Shown: piece after piece, positions 45,902 through 53,987 of the stretch
How the letters are laid out: every line of letters starts with the position of its first letter
How positions within the stretch are numbered: the first letter of the stretch is position 1
DNA from: G963676655 sp963676655
GTDB taxonomy: Bacteria > Verrucomicrobiota > Lentisphaeria > Victivallales > Victivallaceae
Reading direction: 5' to 3'
Assembly (NCBI GenBank): GCA_963676655.2
Contig: CAXXKX010000004.1
Location: forward strand, 744,001-808,000
DNA: 64,000 nucleotides
The notes under the pieces: generated by a model
Told to the model about the DNA's origin: nothing
Databases searched by the model: none
What the model saw: only the letters and a program-made list of their open reading frames with translations
Position numbers and translations under genes: made by a program

Positions 45902-45968
45902 TAATTGCCTCTCGCTCGCTTTCTGAATCGTTTTAGGATATTATTATTATCAAATATAAAAAAGTTTT

Positions 45969-45982
45969 CTGAAACGTTTCAG
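45969..45982. promoter_or_regulatory. Perfect LacI-type operator CTGAAACGTTTCAG
   Basis: The 14-bp palindrome with central CG is the classic LacI/GalR shape. It is immediately downstream of the predicted -10 of the LacI gene and so would block transcription of regulator and dehydrogenases together. Confidence 0.8.
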
Positions 45983-45984
45983 AT

Positions 45985-46012
45985 ATAATAAATGATGTTT
46001 CTTTTTTTGCAA
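45985..46012 (-). promoter_or_regulatory. Candidate promoter of the LacI-dehydrogenase operon
   Basis: On the minus strand TTGCAA (46007-46012), a 16-base spacer and TATTAT (45985-45990) form a fair sigma-70 promoter. The LacI palindrome overlaps its downstream side. Confidence 0.55.
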
Positions 46013-46071
46013 CCTTTTTTCATTGAAAAATAGGAAAAATAATAAAATTCAGTGGACGAATCATGAGAGAA

Positions 46072-47046
46072 TTATAACGAATCCTTTAGCATTCGGAAAC
46101 AATACAGGATTCCGGAAGGACTGGTGCCTCGCGATAAGTGTTTTTTCTGGATTCGTTCAGGATTGTCAAATAGGCTTCCGGTTTGGCGTATGAATAGTTT
46201 TGAGCCTAAAATAGCCCCTTCGGTAAAGTGTCTGGTGCGTCTTAGGAAACGTACGTGCATCGATTCTTTTTGTCGAGCTTGATCTCGCGCGGCATAGATT
46301 TCTTTACTCGAAGCGCCGCTTTCCGCTGCAATGATTCGCGCCAGTTCGCCACCGAAGAACGCAAACACTTCGGCTTCAGTCCATTGCGATGTGTCGCCAG
46401 TGGTGATATTGGGCTTCATGTGTTTGACGAAATTATTAAAAAACATGTGTTTGCCGCTTCTGCAATAGCGTCCCCATGTGGTGAAATTATAATCCGCCGG
46501 ATAGTTTTTCAGGCCAGCCCGAACGGGGTTAAGTTCGACGTAAGTGACGCAGGCAGCCAGGGCGTTTATGCGTTCGAGAATCACGCTTTTGAACCGGCCG
46601 CCCCAGAGTTGTCCGGTGCGGTTGCGGGTTTCGTTGTAGACGCAGGTGAATTGTCGTTGGTAGGCTGACATAAACCGGCTGATGTCGATCATTTTAAGGG
46701 CGACTTCCTGGCATTGTGCTTTGTTTTCGAGACTGATAACCGGGGTTCGCGGACCGAATTTGAAGATTTTTTTCATTGATTTGTAATAGGCGTTGTGTCG
46801 TTTGACGATGGTCTCAAGCGACGGCAGTTCTTCCGGTCCTGGAGCGTAGACTACGAGGTGAAAATGGTTGCCCATCCAGGCGGCGGAAATGACCTCGATC
46901 AGAAAATAATCGCAGAGATATCGAAGCAGTTTGAAGCCGTATTCCTTATCCCCATCTGAGAAAGGGTGTTCGCCTTTGATACAACCGATGCGATTGTATA
47001 GATGGTAATAGCAGCCTTCGCCTTTAACTTTCATTCGCGCTTCCAT
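46072..47046 (-). CDS. RAYT-type Y1 transposase, copy 2
   Basis: The 324-residue protein is a close relative of the one at 12263-13246: SAAWMGNHFHLVVYAPGPEE contains the HUH motif (His61, His63), and RQFTCVYNETRNRTGQLWGG holds the candidate catalytic tyrosine. A strong AAAGGAGG precedes the ATG at 47046. Both genes share the upstream string GGTTTGTCAAATT, and this copy is followed there by a diverged form of the dispersed repeat core. No terminal inverted repeats or target duplications are evident. Confidence 0.85.
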   Translation of the reverse strand: MEARMKVKGEGCYYHLYNRIGCIKGEHPFSDGDKEYGFKLLRYLCDYFLIEVISAAWMGNHFHLVVYAPGPEELPSLETIVKRHNAYYKSMKKIFKFGPRTPVISLENKAQCQEVALKMIDISRFMSAYQRQFTCVYNETRNRTGQLWGGRFKSVILERINALAACVTYVELNPVRAGLKNYPADYNFTTWGRYCRSGKHMFFNNFVKHMKPNITTGDTSQWTEAEVFAFFGGELARIIAAESGASSKEIYAARDQARQKESMHVRFLRRTRHFTEGAILGSKLFIRQTGSLFDNPERIQKKHLSRGTSPSGILYCFRMLKDSL

Positions 47047-47107
47047 ATTAGTCCTCCTTTTGATTGGTTTTGGAGATAATATATACGTTCAAAACAGGTT
47101 TGTCAAA

Positions 47108-47124
47108 TTGTCGGACTGTTTGAA
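47108..47124 (+). repeat. Diverged dispersed-repeat core beside RAYT copy 2
   Basis: TTGTCGGACTGTTTGAA resembles the core AGTCAGACAGTTTGATT of the four full copies with a few mismatches. It follows GGTTTGTCAAATT, which is also found upstream of RAYT copy 1 (about 13298-13310). This is the only physical link seen between the transposases and the repeats. Confidence 0.4.
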
Positions 47125-47187
47125 AATTAAAAAAATATAAATAACTATAAATAAAAAACTTAGTTGCAAGCGAGGACCAATAATCGC

Positions 47188-49188
47188 TTACCACTCAATT
47201 GGTGATGGCGGTTCGTCGTGTCCGATAGAAATGTGGGGCTGATCGCTGGGGATACCAGCGAATTCTTCCCGGATACGTTTTAGGACTACTGGCGGGGTGT
47301 AGTAGATGCTGATCAGCGTTCCTTCGCAACCGCGATCCGGCATTGCCTCCACATGCAGGGTCATATATTGTTCAAGGGAAGCTAATGCTCGGTCACAAAT
47401 TTGTGTCAGTTCAGTTTTTTGTTCATTGTTCAGGTCTTCCGGCTCCATGTTTTTGAACTGCTGCAATTCTGATCCCTTGGCCATCGCCTTCAGATAAACC
47501 ATGGTGCAACGGACCCGGTTTTCCAGGAAACTCAAGAAATTTCGGCCGGTCACAGCTGTTGTTTGCCTGGCACATTGAGCGAGCAGTTTGTGGGCTTTGC
47601 CAAATAAATCATGATTGTAATAGATACGGTCTATTGACCAGTTCTCAAAATAACCTAGTCCTTTGCGTCCCCAACAGCCGGCAAAGCAAAAACCGATATT
47701 GAAAAGTTCATTTGTCGCTATCCAGTCAGCTTTCGACATAATTTCATGTGCTTCGGTAAATGCCGCAGGATTGCTGATGCCAAGAGTCTCAGCATAAGAT
47801 GTATAAAAATCTTTTGCAGGTATTAAGCCGGTCAGACAGGTTTCCGCCGCATAACGGGCGACCAGTTGATTTTCTGCTGTTCGCCAGTGATTGAATGCAA
47901 CAGACTGCATTTTGTTCCGATTGTTTTTTAACAGTCGTTCGATGCCGGGAATGCCGTTTTGCTGCAGGTACATGGTACCGTCAAATTCAAGCCAACTGTA
48001 AATCATGGTCCGGGACCATATATCATCACTGAGCGGCGATTGTTGCAGGAAGTCGGCCACGCGCCCACTGCTGTGTCCGGCCAGGATGGCAAACCCGATA
48101 TTTTGCGGCAGACGTTCATGAAGCACTCTGAATATCGCGGGATGAAATTCCGGCAGTACGCAATAGATTCCGAGGCTTAGTTTGAGATTTAGTTTTGTTG
48201 CTTCCGGAGTAAATTCCTGAACCGACGCGAGTAGATGTCCAAGCTCTCCCATAATAGTATCGAAATTTGCGTTCCCGGAATTTATCGCTCTGGTGAATTC
48301 CGGTTCTGACTGAAGGTCCCGGGAATAATGCTCGTCAAGTGCTTTGCGGACCTCTTCCGGTGAGCTTGCCTCTCCCCAACCTCCGGTTTCAGTACTGATC
48401 AATTCCAAAGTATCAATCTGCGGATAGAGTTTTATGATGTGCCGGCAGGTGATCAGAGTTCGGGTTGCTTCACGGGTTTTGCCACGCGGTTCGAAAGAAA
48501 ATTGAATATGCATTCCGACTTTTTTCGCTTCAATCATGACTTCACGCAGCCACTCGATGGCCATGCGGGATTTTACTTCGACATCATCATAATACGGCTC
48601 AATGGCTGGAATACAGAAAGTTTTTTTATTGGAGATTGCCCGTTTGAGCAACGGGTGCTCCGGGATGTCATAGCGCAAACCGTAAAAGAGCTCTCCGGCA
48701 TGTTCAATATTCCCCTCCTGGGGGCCATCTATCCATTGGTTTGGGTAGCTGTGAAAGGTAATATGATTGTAGCGCAGACGGGCCAGATTGCGAATGTATT
48801 CCTTCGCTTCTTCAAGAGGATAGCTGGAGATATCCATCGGGAAATTAATATGCTGACGAATGCCGCGAAGTTTTACCGCCGGTTCTATTTGAAAATCAAT
48901 GTTCTCCGGTACGTTTTGATTGATCCTGACCGGACCGGTTATCTCAAAACGCCAGCCGACCATTTCCAGCATTGTGTATACGGCGTGGAGTACACACGCT
49001 TCATCGGCTCCGCAGAGGACTACGCCTGAGGCATTTTCTTTTCCTGCAAAAGAGTAAGCGGGTAACTCGGAATCAACGGTTAATTCTATATTACGTTCAA
49101 AATCAGGCAGAAAACGTTCAAGTTCCGCCATGGCGAATTCCATGACAGAGGTATTTTTCATAATTACAGCAGACATATTTATTCCCAT
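47188..49188 (-). CDS. Cytoplasmic GH20/GH67-like glycoside hydrolase family protein
   Basis: The 666-residue protein has no signal peptide. Residues about 1-100 form the alpha/beta domain that precedes GH20 and GH67 barrels (SGVVLCGADEACVLHAVYTMLEMVGWRFE). A TIM barrel follows from about residue 110 (RGIRQHINFPMDISSYPLEEAKEYIRN, RYNHITFHSYPNQW, HIQFSFEPRGKTREATR, LELISTETGGWGEASSP). Acidic residues in STETGGWGE are candidates for catalysis, but the family is not certain. Start may be 49188 or the second ATG at 49176, which has GGGAAT ahead. Its promoter carries the GntR-type operator shared with the 57024 gene. Confidence 0.65.
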   Translation of the reverse strand: MGINMSAVIMKNTSVMEFAMAELERFLPDFERNIELTVDSELPAYSFAGKENASGVVLCGADEACVLHAVYTMLEMVGWRFEITGPVRINQNVPENIDFQIEPAVKLRGIRQHINFPMDISSYPLEEAKEYIRNLARLRYNHITFHSYPNQWIDGPQEGNIEHAGELFYGLRYDIPEHPLLKRAISNKKTFCIPAIEPYYDDVEVKSRMAIEWLREVMIEAKKVGMHIQFSFEPRGKTREATRTLITCRHIIKLYPQIDTLELISTETGGWGEASSPEEVRKALDEHYSRDLQSEPEFTRAINSGNANFDTIMGELGHLLASVQEFTPEATKLNLKLSLGIYCVLPEFHPAIFRVLHERLPQNIGFAILAGHSSGRVADFLQQSPLSDDIWSRTMIYSWLEFDGTMYLQQNGIPGIERLLKNNRNKMQSVAFNHWRTAENQLVARYAAETCLTGLIPAKDFYTSYAETLGISNPAAFTEAHEIMSKADWIATNELFNIGFCFAGCWGRKGLGYFENWSIDRIYYNHDLFGKAHKLLAQCARQTTAVTGRNFLSFLENRVRCTMVYLKAMAKGSELQQFKNMEPEDLNNEQKTELTQICDRALASLEQYMTLHVEAMPDRGCEGTLISIYYTPPVVLKRIREEFAGIPSDQPHISIGHDEPPSPIEW

Positions 49189-49214
49189 ATATATTTAGAT
49201 TTGTCGAAAAATAT

Positions 49215-49243
49215 AATATATACTATACATGTAGTATAGTCAA
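49215..49243 (-). promoter_or_regulatory. Consensus sigma-70 promoter of the 47188-49188 gene
   Basis: On the minus strand TTGACT (49238-49243), exactly 17 bases, then TATATT (49215-49220). The whole spacer and -35 are covered by the operator half-sites at 49221-49253. Confidence 0.85.
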
Positions 49244-49253
49244 TATGTATAGT
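49221..49253. promoter_or_regulatory. Operator TACTATACA-N16-TGTATAGT, site 1
   Basis: TACTATACA at 49221-49229 and TGTATAGT at 49246-49253 are inverted halves whose starts are 25 bases apart. An extra GTATAGT half-site sits between them at 49234-49240. The identical halves with identical 25-base offset recur at 56965-56998 next to the GntR-type regulator gene, which is the probable binding protein. Confidence 0.75.
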
Positions 49254-49308
49254 TTTAAAATGAATAATTTTTAAAGAAACAGGTAAAATAAAATTTTTTT
49301 TAGCCCCC

Positions 49309-49337
49309 TTGACTTTTTCGGAATAATGTTGTATAAT
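49309..49337 (+). promoter_or_regulatory. Consensus sigma-70 promoter of the LacI gene at 49440
   Basis: TTGACT (49309-49314), exactly 17 bases, TATAAT (49332-49337). The first of two LacI operator copies begins two bases after the -10 box. Confidence 0.88.
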
Positions 49338-49338
49338 G

Positions 49339-49426
49339 TGTTTTAACGATCAAACACATAAAATAAAATACGAGAAAAGCACTAATAAAAATTAATTTTT
49401 GCATAATGTGTTTTAACGATCAAACA
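49339..49426. promoter_or_regulatory. Two direct copies of a LacI-type operator, 70 bp apart
   Basis: TGTTTTAACGATCAAACA occurs at 49339-49356 and again at 49409-49426. Each is an imperfect palindrome (seven of nine pairs). The identity extends to the surrounding ATAATGTG and ends near AAATAAAATA, so about 38 bases are duplicated. The second copy ends 13 bases before the LacI start codon. Spacing would allow repression by DNA looping. Confidence 0.78.
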
Positions 49427-49439
49427 TGCGAAATAAAAT

Positions 49440-50429
49440 ATGAAAACAACACTGAAAGACATAGCTGAAAAAGTGGGCGTAACTGCTCAACTTGTTTCAT
49501 TTTATCTTAATCACCCGGAAACCAAGCGTGTCGCAAAAACAACACGAGACAAAATTAACACGGCGGTACGGGAACTTCATTATCAGCCAAACGGTGTGGC
49601 ACGGGCTCTTATTACGGGAAAAACTCACACGATCGGTTTGATTCTTGGCGGTTTTTCTCTGCGTAAACGGGGATGCTTTGTCCATGAGCTGATGAATGCG
49701 GCTAAAAAACACGGTTATCATTTGATAATCGCGATTACCAACTATGATCAGGACGAAGAACGTCAGGCGTTGGAATATATGCTTGCTCAGCAAGTTGACG
49801 GTATTTTGTACCATTTGTATCTGGACCCGGAAAGCGATGTATACAATCGTTTGAAAAGGCAGCACTACCCGATTCTGATGCATGTACCCCAGGCCGGAAA
49901 TGATTTCAATACCATTGGCAATGAGCCGGACGCGATCAGGACTGCATTGGAAGAATTAAAAGCACGTGGACACAAAAAGATTTGCTATTTAAGCAGCCAA
50001 AAGGATTTCTATCTGCCGTATTTTTATGAATACTGTAAAGAACTCAAGCTGAATGCATTTTTTTCTTCGTCTGAAAAAATTGAAATGATAAATGAAGAAA
50101 TTGAAAAGACCGGCTCCACAGCGGTTGTTTTCAATAACTTTTCGGCTGAAAAATATTGTTTAAAATATCCTGACAGAAACATTGATCTGGTTATTCCATA
50201 CAGTGTTCCGTTCGAGTATTTCTTTGATCCTAGAATTATTGGCGTGATTTATCATGATTTCCGGGGACGGGCCGCCGGGGAAATCGACCTTATGTTGGAG
50301 GTTATACGCAATCCTGATAAAAAAGTATCCTGTAAACTTTTCCCGTCACAATTCCTGAATGCTGAACGTTGGCGGGAGATATATGAATATCAGTGCAGTT
50401 CCCCGGAATATGCTTTGTATGTTAACTGA
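49440..50429 (+). CDS. LacI-family regulator of the GH28/GH5 locus
   Basis: The 329-residue protein has a LacI helix-turn-helix (TLKDIAEKVGVTAQLVSFYL), hinge HYQPNGVARAL and sensor domain (IGLILGGFSLRKRGCFVHEL, QVDGILYHLYLDPES, ELKARGHKKICYLSS). The sensor is shorter at the C-terminus than in classic LacI proteins, and the second-lobe IPEDM-type segment is not clear. It is first in a rightward run with GH28, pseudopilin and two GH5 genes, and carries its own operators. Confidence 0.88.
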   Translation: MKTTLKDIAEKVGVTAQLVSFYLNHPETKRVAKTTRDKINTAVRELHYQPNGVARALITGKTHTIGLILGGFSLRKRGCFVHELMNAAKKHGYHLIIAITNYDQDEERQALEYMLAQQVDGILYHLYLDPESDVYNRLKRQHYPILMHVPQAGNDFNTIGNEPDAIRTALEELKARGHKKICYLSSQKDFYLPYFYEYCKELKLNAFFSSSEKIEMINEEIEKTGSTAVVFNNFSAEKYCLKYPDRNIDLVIPYSVPFEYFFDPRIIGVIYHDFRGRAAGEIDLMLEVIRNPDKKVSCKLFPSQFLNAERWREIYEYQCSSPEYALYVN

Positions 50430-50498
50430 AAATTCTAAAAAAGCCGGGCTGATAGTAAGGAATACATCAGGCAGACTGTTTTTTCAGATTTAAAAATA

Positions 50499-50518
50499 TG
50501 AATTCACTTAAGAATTCA
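50499..50518. promoter_or_regulatory. Inverted repeat TGAATTC-N6-GAATTCA upstream of the GH28 gene
   Basis: Two perfect seven-base arms (50499-50505 and 50512-50518) sit 32 bases before the GH28 start. It could be a regulator site or a transcript hairpin. It does not resemble the LacI operator of the neighbouring gene. Confidence 0.45.
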
Positions 50519-50550
50519 CAAATTCAAGGTATTTGTTAAAGGATTAAAAA

Positions 50551-51684
50551 ATGTTGCATGAACAACCAGTCGAACCAGGAGCATCCATACAGAACGCGGT
50601 GGATATATTATCACAAAACGGCGGCGGACGGGTGATATTAACTTCGGGAGTTCATCAAAGTGGAACTATATTTTTGAAGAGTAACATTGAACTGCATATA
50701 AGCGCGGGAGCGGTATTGCAGGGCGGTTCGGTTCCGGAAGCTTATTCTGAACTGGATAAAGATATATACGGAGAGTATCAGCCGTGCAAATGCGGACGGG
50801 CGCTGATCGCGGCGGTCGATGCTGAAAATATCGCAATTACCGGAGCGGGAGAAATTAACGGTTCCGGGCCGGATTTCTATATTTGCGATGAGCTTGAAGG
50901 CGGATTCTTTTATAAGCGCAATCTGGAACGTCCACGCTTGCTGCAACTGGTTAAATGCCGTAATGTCAAACTTAGTGATGTCCGCTGGATTGATTCTCCC
51001 GGATGGACAATGTGGCTAATCGAATGTGAACATGTCGACATTACCCGTATAAAAATATATGGCGACCCCAGGATGATCAACAATGACGGGGTTCATTTTT
51101 TCGGAGGTAAAAAGATCACAATAAGCGACTGTATTATTTCAACCGGTGATGACTCTTTGGTTGTTCGGGCCGGACATGCCTGGGAAAATATGAAACGGCA
51201 TTGTATCGCGGAAGATTTTGTGGTCAATAATTGTGTTTTTGAAAGTGCGTGTCAGGGAATTCGGGTGGGATGCTCCTGCGATGATATCGTACGGAACTGT
51301 CGGTTTTCCAACCTGAATATCCGCAGTCGCAATGTTGGTATTTATTTTGACAATCCAGAGCGATATAATGTCGTGGCCTGTAAGGGCTATCCGCAGTATA
51401 TCGACAACATATCTTTTGACCATATTAACGTTGAATCATTGACCAAACCGATTGCGGTTGAAATAGACGAAGGAGTGGAGATTGAAGCGATTTCCAGGAT
51501 TTATTTTTCAAATATAACAGTGAAAGGGGATGAGCCTATCAGCTTTACAGGATCGACAAAACATGATATCGGGGAAATTCGTCTTTCCAATATTCATGGA
51601 ACCATCAATCATGGCGAGCTATTAAGAATTCGCTATGTCGAAAGGATAATCATGCAGGATGTTAACCTGAAATCAGGAGAGTAA
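50551..51684 (+). CDS. GH28-family (polygalacturonase-like) protein, cytoplasmic
   Basis: The 377-residue beta-helix protein has the GH28 order of motifs: MINNDGVHFFGG (canonical NTDG), ISTGDDSLVVRAG (GDD pair), ESACQGIRVGCSCDD in place of GHG-SIGS, and RNVGIYFDNP in place of the RIK region. The first acidic triad is present, but the His of GHG is replaced. It lacks a signal peptide, so it should act on imported oligosaccharides. AAAGGA precedes the start. The pseudopilin gene follows after one base. Confidence 0.82.
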   Translation: MLHEQPVEPGASIQNAVDILSQNGGGRVILTSGVHQSGTIFLKSNIELHISAGAVLQGGSVPEAYSELDKDIYGEYQPCKCGRALIAAVDAENIAITGAGEINGSGPDFYICDELEGGFFYKRNLERPRLLQLVKCRNVKLSDVRWIDSPGWTMWLIECEHVDITRIKIYGDPRMINNDGVHFFGGKKITISDCIISTGDDSLVVRAGHAWENMKRHCIAEDFVVNNCVFESACQGIRVGCSCDDIVRNCRFSNLNIRSRNVGIYFDNPERYNVVACKGYPQYIDNISFDHINVESLTKPIAVEIDEGVEIEAISRIYFSNITVKGDEPISFTGSTKHDIGEIRLSNIHGTINHGELLRIRYVERIIMQDVNLKSGE

Positions 51685-51685
51685 A

Positions 51686-52429
51686 ATGAATAGTTCACAG
51701 AACAGTTTCCGGAAAATCTTTACATTGATCGAGCTCCTTGTGGTGATTGCTATTATTGCGATTTTGGCGTCTATGTTGTTGCCGGCGCTTAACAAGGCCA
51801 GAGATAAAGCCAAAGCGGTTAGTTGTGTCAACAATCTTCACCAGTTGGGGCTGTCCGTCGGACTATATACCGACGATTACAATGGATTGACTCCGTATAA
51901 TTGTCCGGACAGTACCGGAGATAGACAGAGTTGGAAAAACAGGTTATATTCTTTGAAGTATATTAACACCTATAAGAATGCGTATTGTCCCGCCGCACTC
52001 GCGGTTGCGAAAACATACAGTTTTGATGAAAGCAATCGGGGCGTTGGTTATGGTATTAATAATGGCTGGTGGTTAAGCAGAGCTGTAAGTATTGACACTA
52101 AACGTATCGGTTATTCTTCCGACGCAAAATCAGCATTGGGAGACAGTTGGCGTGGAACGATTCCCACGCAGCCATCCAAATTTCCGATATTGGCCGATAC
52201 CCAGAGAGTAACAGTTGCTACGTGGGTGTTTCAATATCAACCATCGCTGTTTGCTTACACGAATAATAATGGCGCCAGCACGATGCAGATAGTAGGGGTT
52301 GTAACCAGGCACAGCCAGAGATGCAATATACTGGCGGCTGATTCCCATGTCATGACTCTGAGTAGAGATGAGTTAGCTAATAAGTTATTGTTCAGTCCTA
52401 ATGTTATTCATCCCACAACAGGTATTTAA
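51686..52429 (+). CDS. Pseudopilin-like secreted protein, H-X9-DS variant
   Basis: The 247-residue protein has a prepilin signal, RKIFTLIELLVVIAIIAILA, and KAKAVSCVNNLHQLG after the helix. The C-terminal motif reads HSQRCNILAADSH, so the usual DG is DS. Otherwise the context of His, Cys and spacing is conserved. It lies one base after the GH28 stop and 12 bases before the first GH5, within a single operon. Confidence 0.85.
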   Translation: MNSSQNSFRKIFTLIELLVVIAIIAILASMLLPALNKARDKAKAVSCVNNLHQLGLSVGLYTDDYNGLTPYNCPDSTGDRQSWKNRLYSLKYINTYKNAYCPAALAVAKTYSFDESNRGVGYGINNGWWLSRAVSIDTKRIGYSSDAKSALGDSWRGTIPTQPSKFPILADTQRVTVATWVFQYQPSLFAYTNNNGASTMQIVGVVTRHSQRCNILAADSHVMTLSRDELANKLLFSPNVIHPTTGI

Positions 52430-52441
52430 AAACGCAATATT

Positions 52442-53986
52442 ATGGTTAATTCTCTATGCAAATTGATTTTGGTGTCCGCCTTAACTGTAAGCGTGCATGG
52501 ACAGGAAGTTTTAAAGCCTGAAATTGTTGATTTAAAATTACCTCCTTCAGGCAGGCTTGAAGGCCAAAGTTTGATTATTGATGTAAAAAAAGGTGATGCA
52601 TCCCCGGATAATTACGCCGAATTTAAGATAAAAGTAAAAAAATATGCGTCGAAGTATATTTCGGGTCAATTAAAAGCTTCGCTTTGTTCTGAAATGTCCA
52701 TGAAAAAAGGCAGCAAATCAGGTATTCAAGTCAGGCTGGCCTATTGGGCCGACGATAAAAGTCATGAACGCCTGGGCGGTGAATTATTCGCCACCCCATT
52801 CATAAAGGGAAAAAACACTACATTGCATTTTGGCATTATGCTTGATCCTCATGCGGAATGGTGCAAGGTGCGGATCGGTTTAATCAATTGCAGCGGCAAG
52901 GTCAAGTTTGATTTAGCCAGTTTTGAGTTTAAGGTTTTGTTTGAAAAGAAAAATTCCGATTACATTTGTCAATATTCCGACGCAGTAAAAAAACGTACGG
53001 TTCGTCGTGGGGTAATGAGTCCTAATAGAGGTCAGGCAGATGAAGAGAACTTCAAGGTATTAAAAGACTGGAATGTAAACTTAATGCGTTTGCAATTGAA
53101 TACGTCAGAGAACTGGGCTCGCAACAATCCGGAAAAATATGATAAGTTCATAAATGAGAAGATCGAAAAGGTAATTCCGAAAGTTTTGCAGTTTGGTCAA
53201 AAATATGGTGTAAAAATAATCATTGATTTGCATACCTCGCCCGGCAGCAATAAAATGACCAAAACCGATGATGGAATGTACAACAGCGATATGTCGGTTG
53301 AGAAATTCATTGAAATCTGGAAACGCATTGCGAAAAAATTCAAAGGTCATCCGGCACTGTACGGATATGATTTGATGAATGAACCTAAACAGACACGGCA
53401 AGCCAAATACGATTATTGGAACTTGCAGAGAATGGCGGCGGAAGAGATCAGGAAAATTGATCCGGAAACCCCCATTTACATTGAAAGCAACATGATGTGC
53501 AGTCCTTTGTCTTTTTACTTTCTGCCCACCTTGAAGATGAAAAATATCATTTATCAAGTTCATTTTTATGAGCCGTTTTCATTAACTCATTATTTTGTCA
53601 GAAAAAAGAAGGATATCGAGAATGGTTCCATAAAATATCGAAAATTCCCGGGACAATATTATGGTACTTTATGGGGCGAGGATCTGATTCAAATGCGAAA
53701 AAAATTATCCTACGTGCGTGCGTTTGAAAAACGCCATAAGGCAAAGATTTTTGTCGGCGAATTTTCTATTCCTGCCTATGCTCCCGGTGCTGAAAAGTAT
53801 CTGGCTGCCTGCATTAAAATTTTTGAAGAATATAACTGGGACTGGACATATCATTGCTTCCGGGAGGCAAAGGTATGGGATGTAGAATATCAGGGAACCG
53901 CGAATGATGCTCTATCCCGAGCAGGGGACACTCCGCGCAAACAGATTTTATTAAAAGCATTCAGAAAAAATAACAAAGGACTTTGA
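52442..53986 (+). CDS. Secreted GH5-family endoglycosidase, paralogue 1
   Basis: The 514-residue protein has a signal peptide (MVNSLCKLILVSALTVSVHG), a beta-sandwich of about 150 residues, and a GH5 barrel. The barrel shows RRGVMSP, VNLMRLQLN, IIIDLH, acid/base Glu314 in YDLMNEPK and nucleophile Glu440 in FVGEFS. GH5 enzymes cleave beta-1,4-linked glucans, mannans and xylans. The specificity here is open. The barrel is near-identical over long stretches to that of the next gene, while the N-terminal domains differ. Confidence 0.88.
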   Translation: MVNSLCKLILVSALTVSVHGQEVLKPEIVDLKLPPSGRLEGQSLIIDVKKGDASPDNYAEFKIKVKKYASKYISGQLKASLCSEMSMKKGSKSGIQVRLAYWADDKSHERLGGELFATPFIKGKNTTLHFGIMLDPHAEWCKVRIGLINCSGKVKFDLASFEFKVLFEKKNSDYICQYSDAVKKRTVRRGVMSPNRGQADEENFKVLKDWNVNLMRLQLNTSENWARNNPEKYDKFINEKIEKVIPKVLQFGQKYGVKIIIDLHTSPGSNKMTKTDDGMYNSDMSVEKFIEIWKRIAKKFKGHPALYGYDLMNEPKQTRQAKYDYWNLQRMAAEEIRKIDPETPIYIESNMMCSPLSFYFLPTLKMKNIIYQVHFYEPFSLTHYFVRKKKDIENGSIKYRKFPGQYYGTLWGEDLIQMRKKLSYVRAFEKRHKAKIFVGEFSIPAYAPGAEKYLAACIKIFEEYNWDWTYHCFREAKVWDVEYQGTANDALSRAGDTPRKQILLKAFRKNNKGL

Positions 53987-53987
53987 C

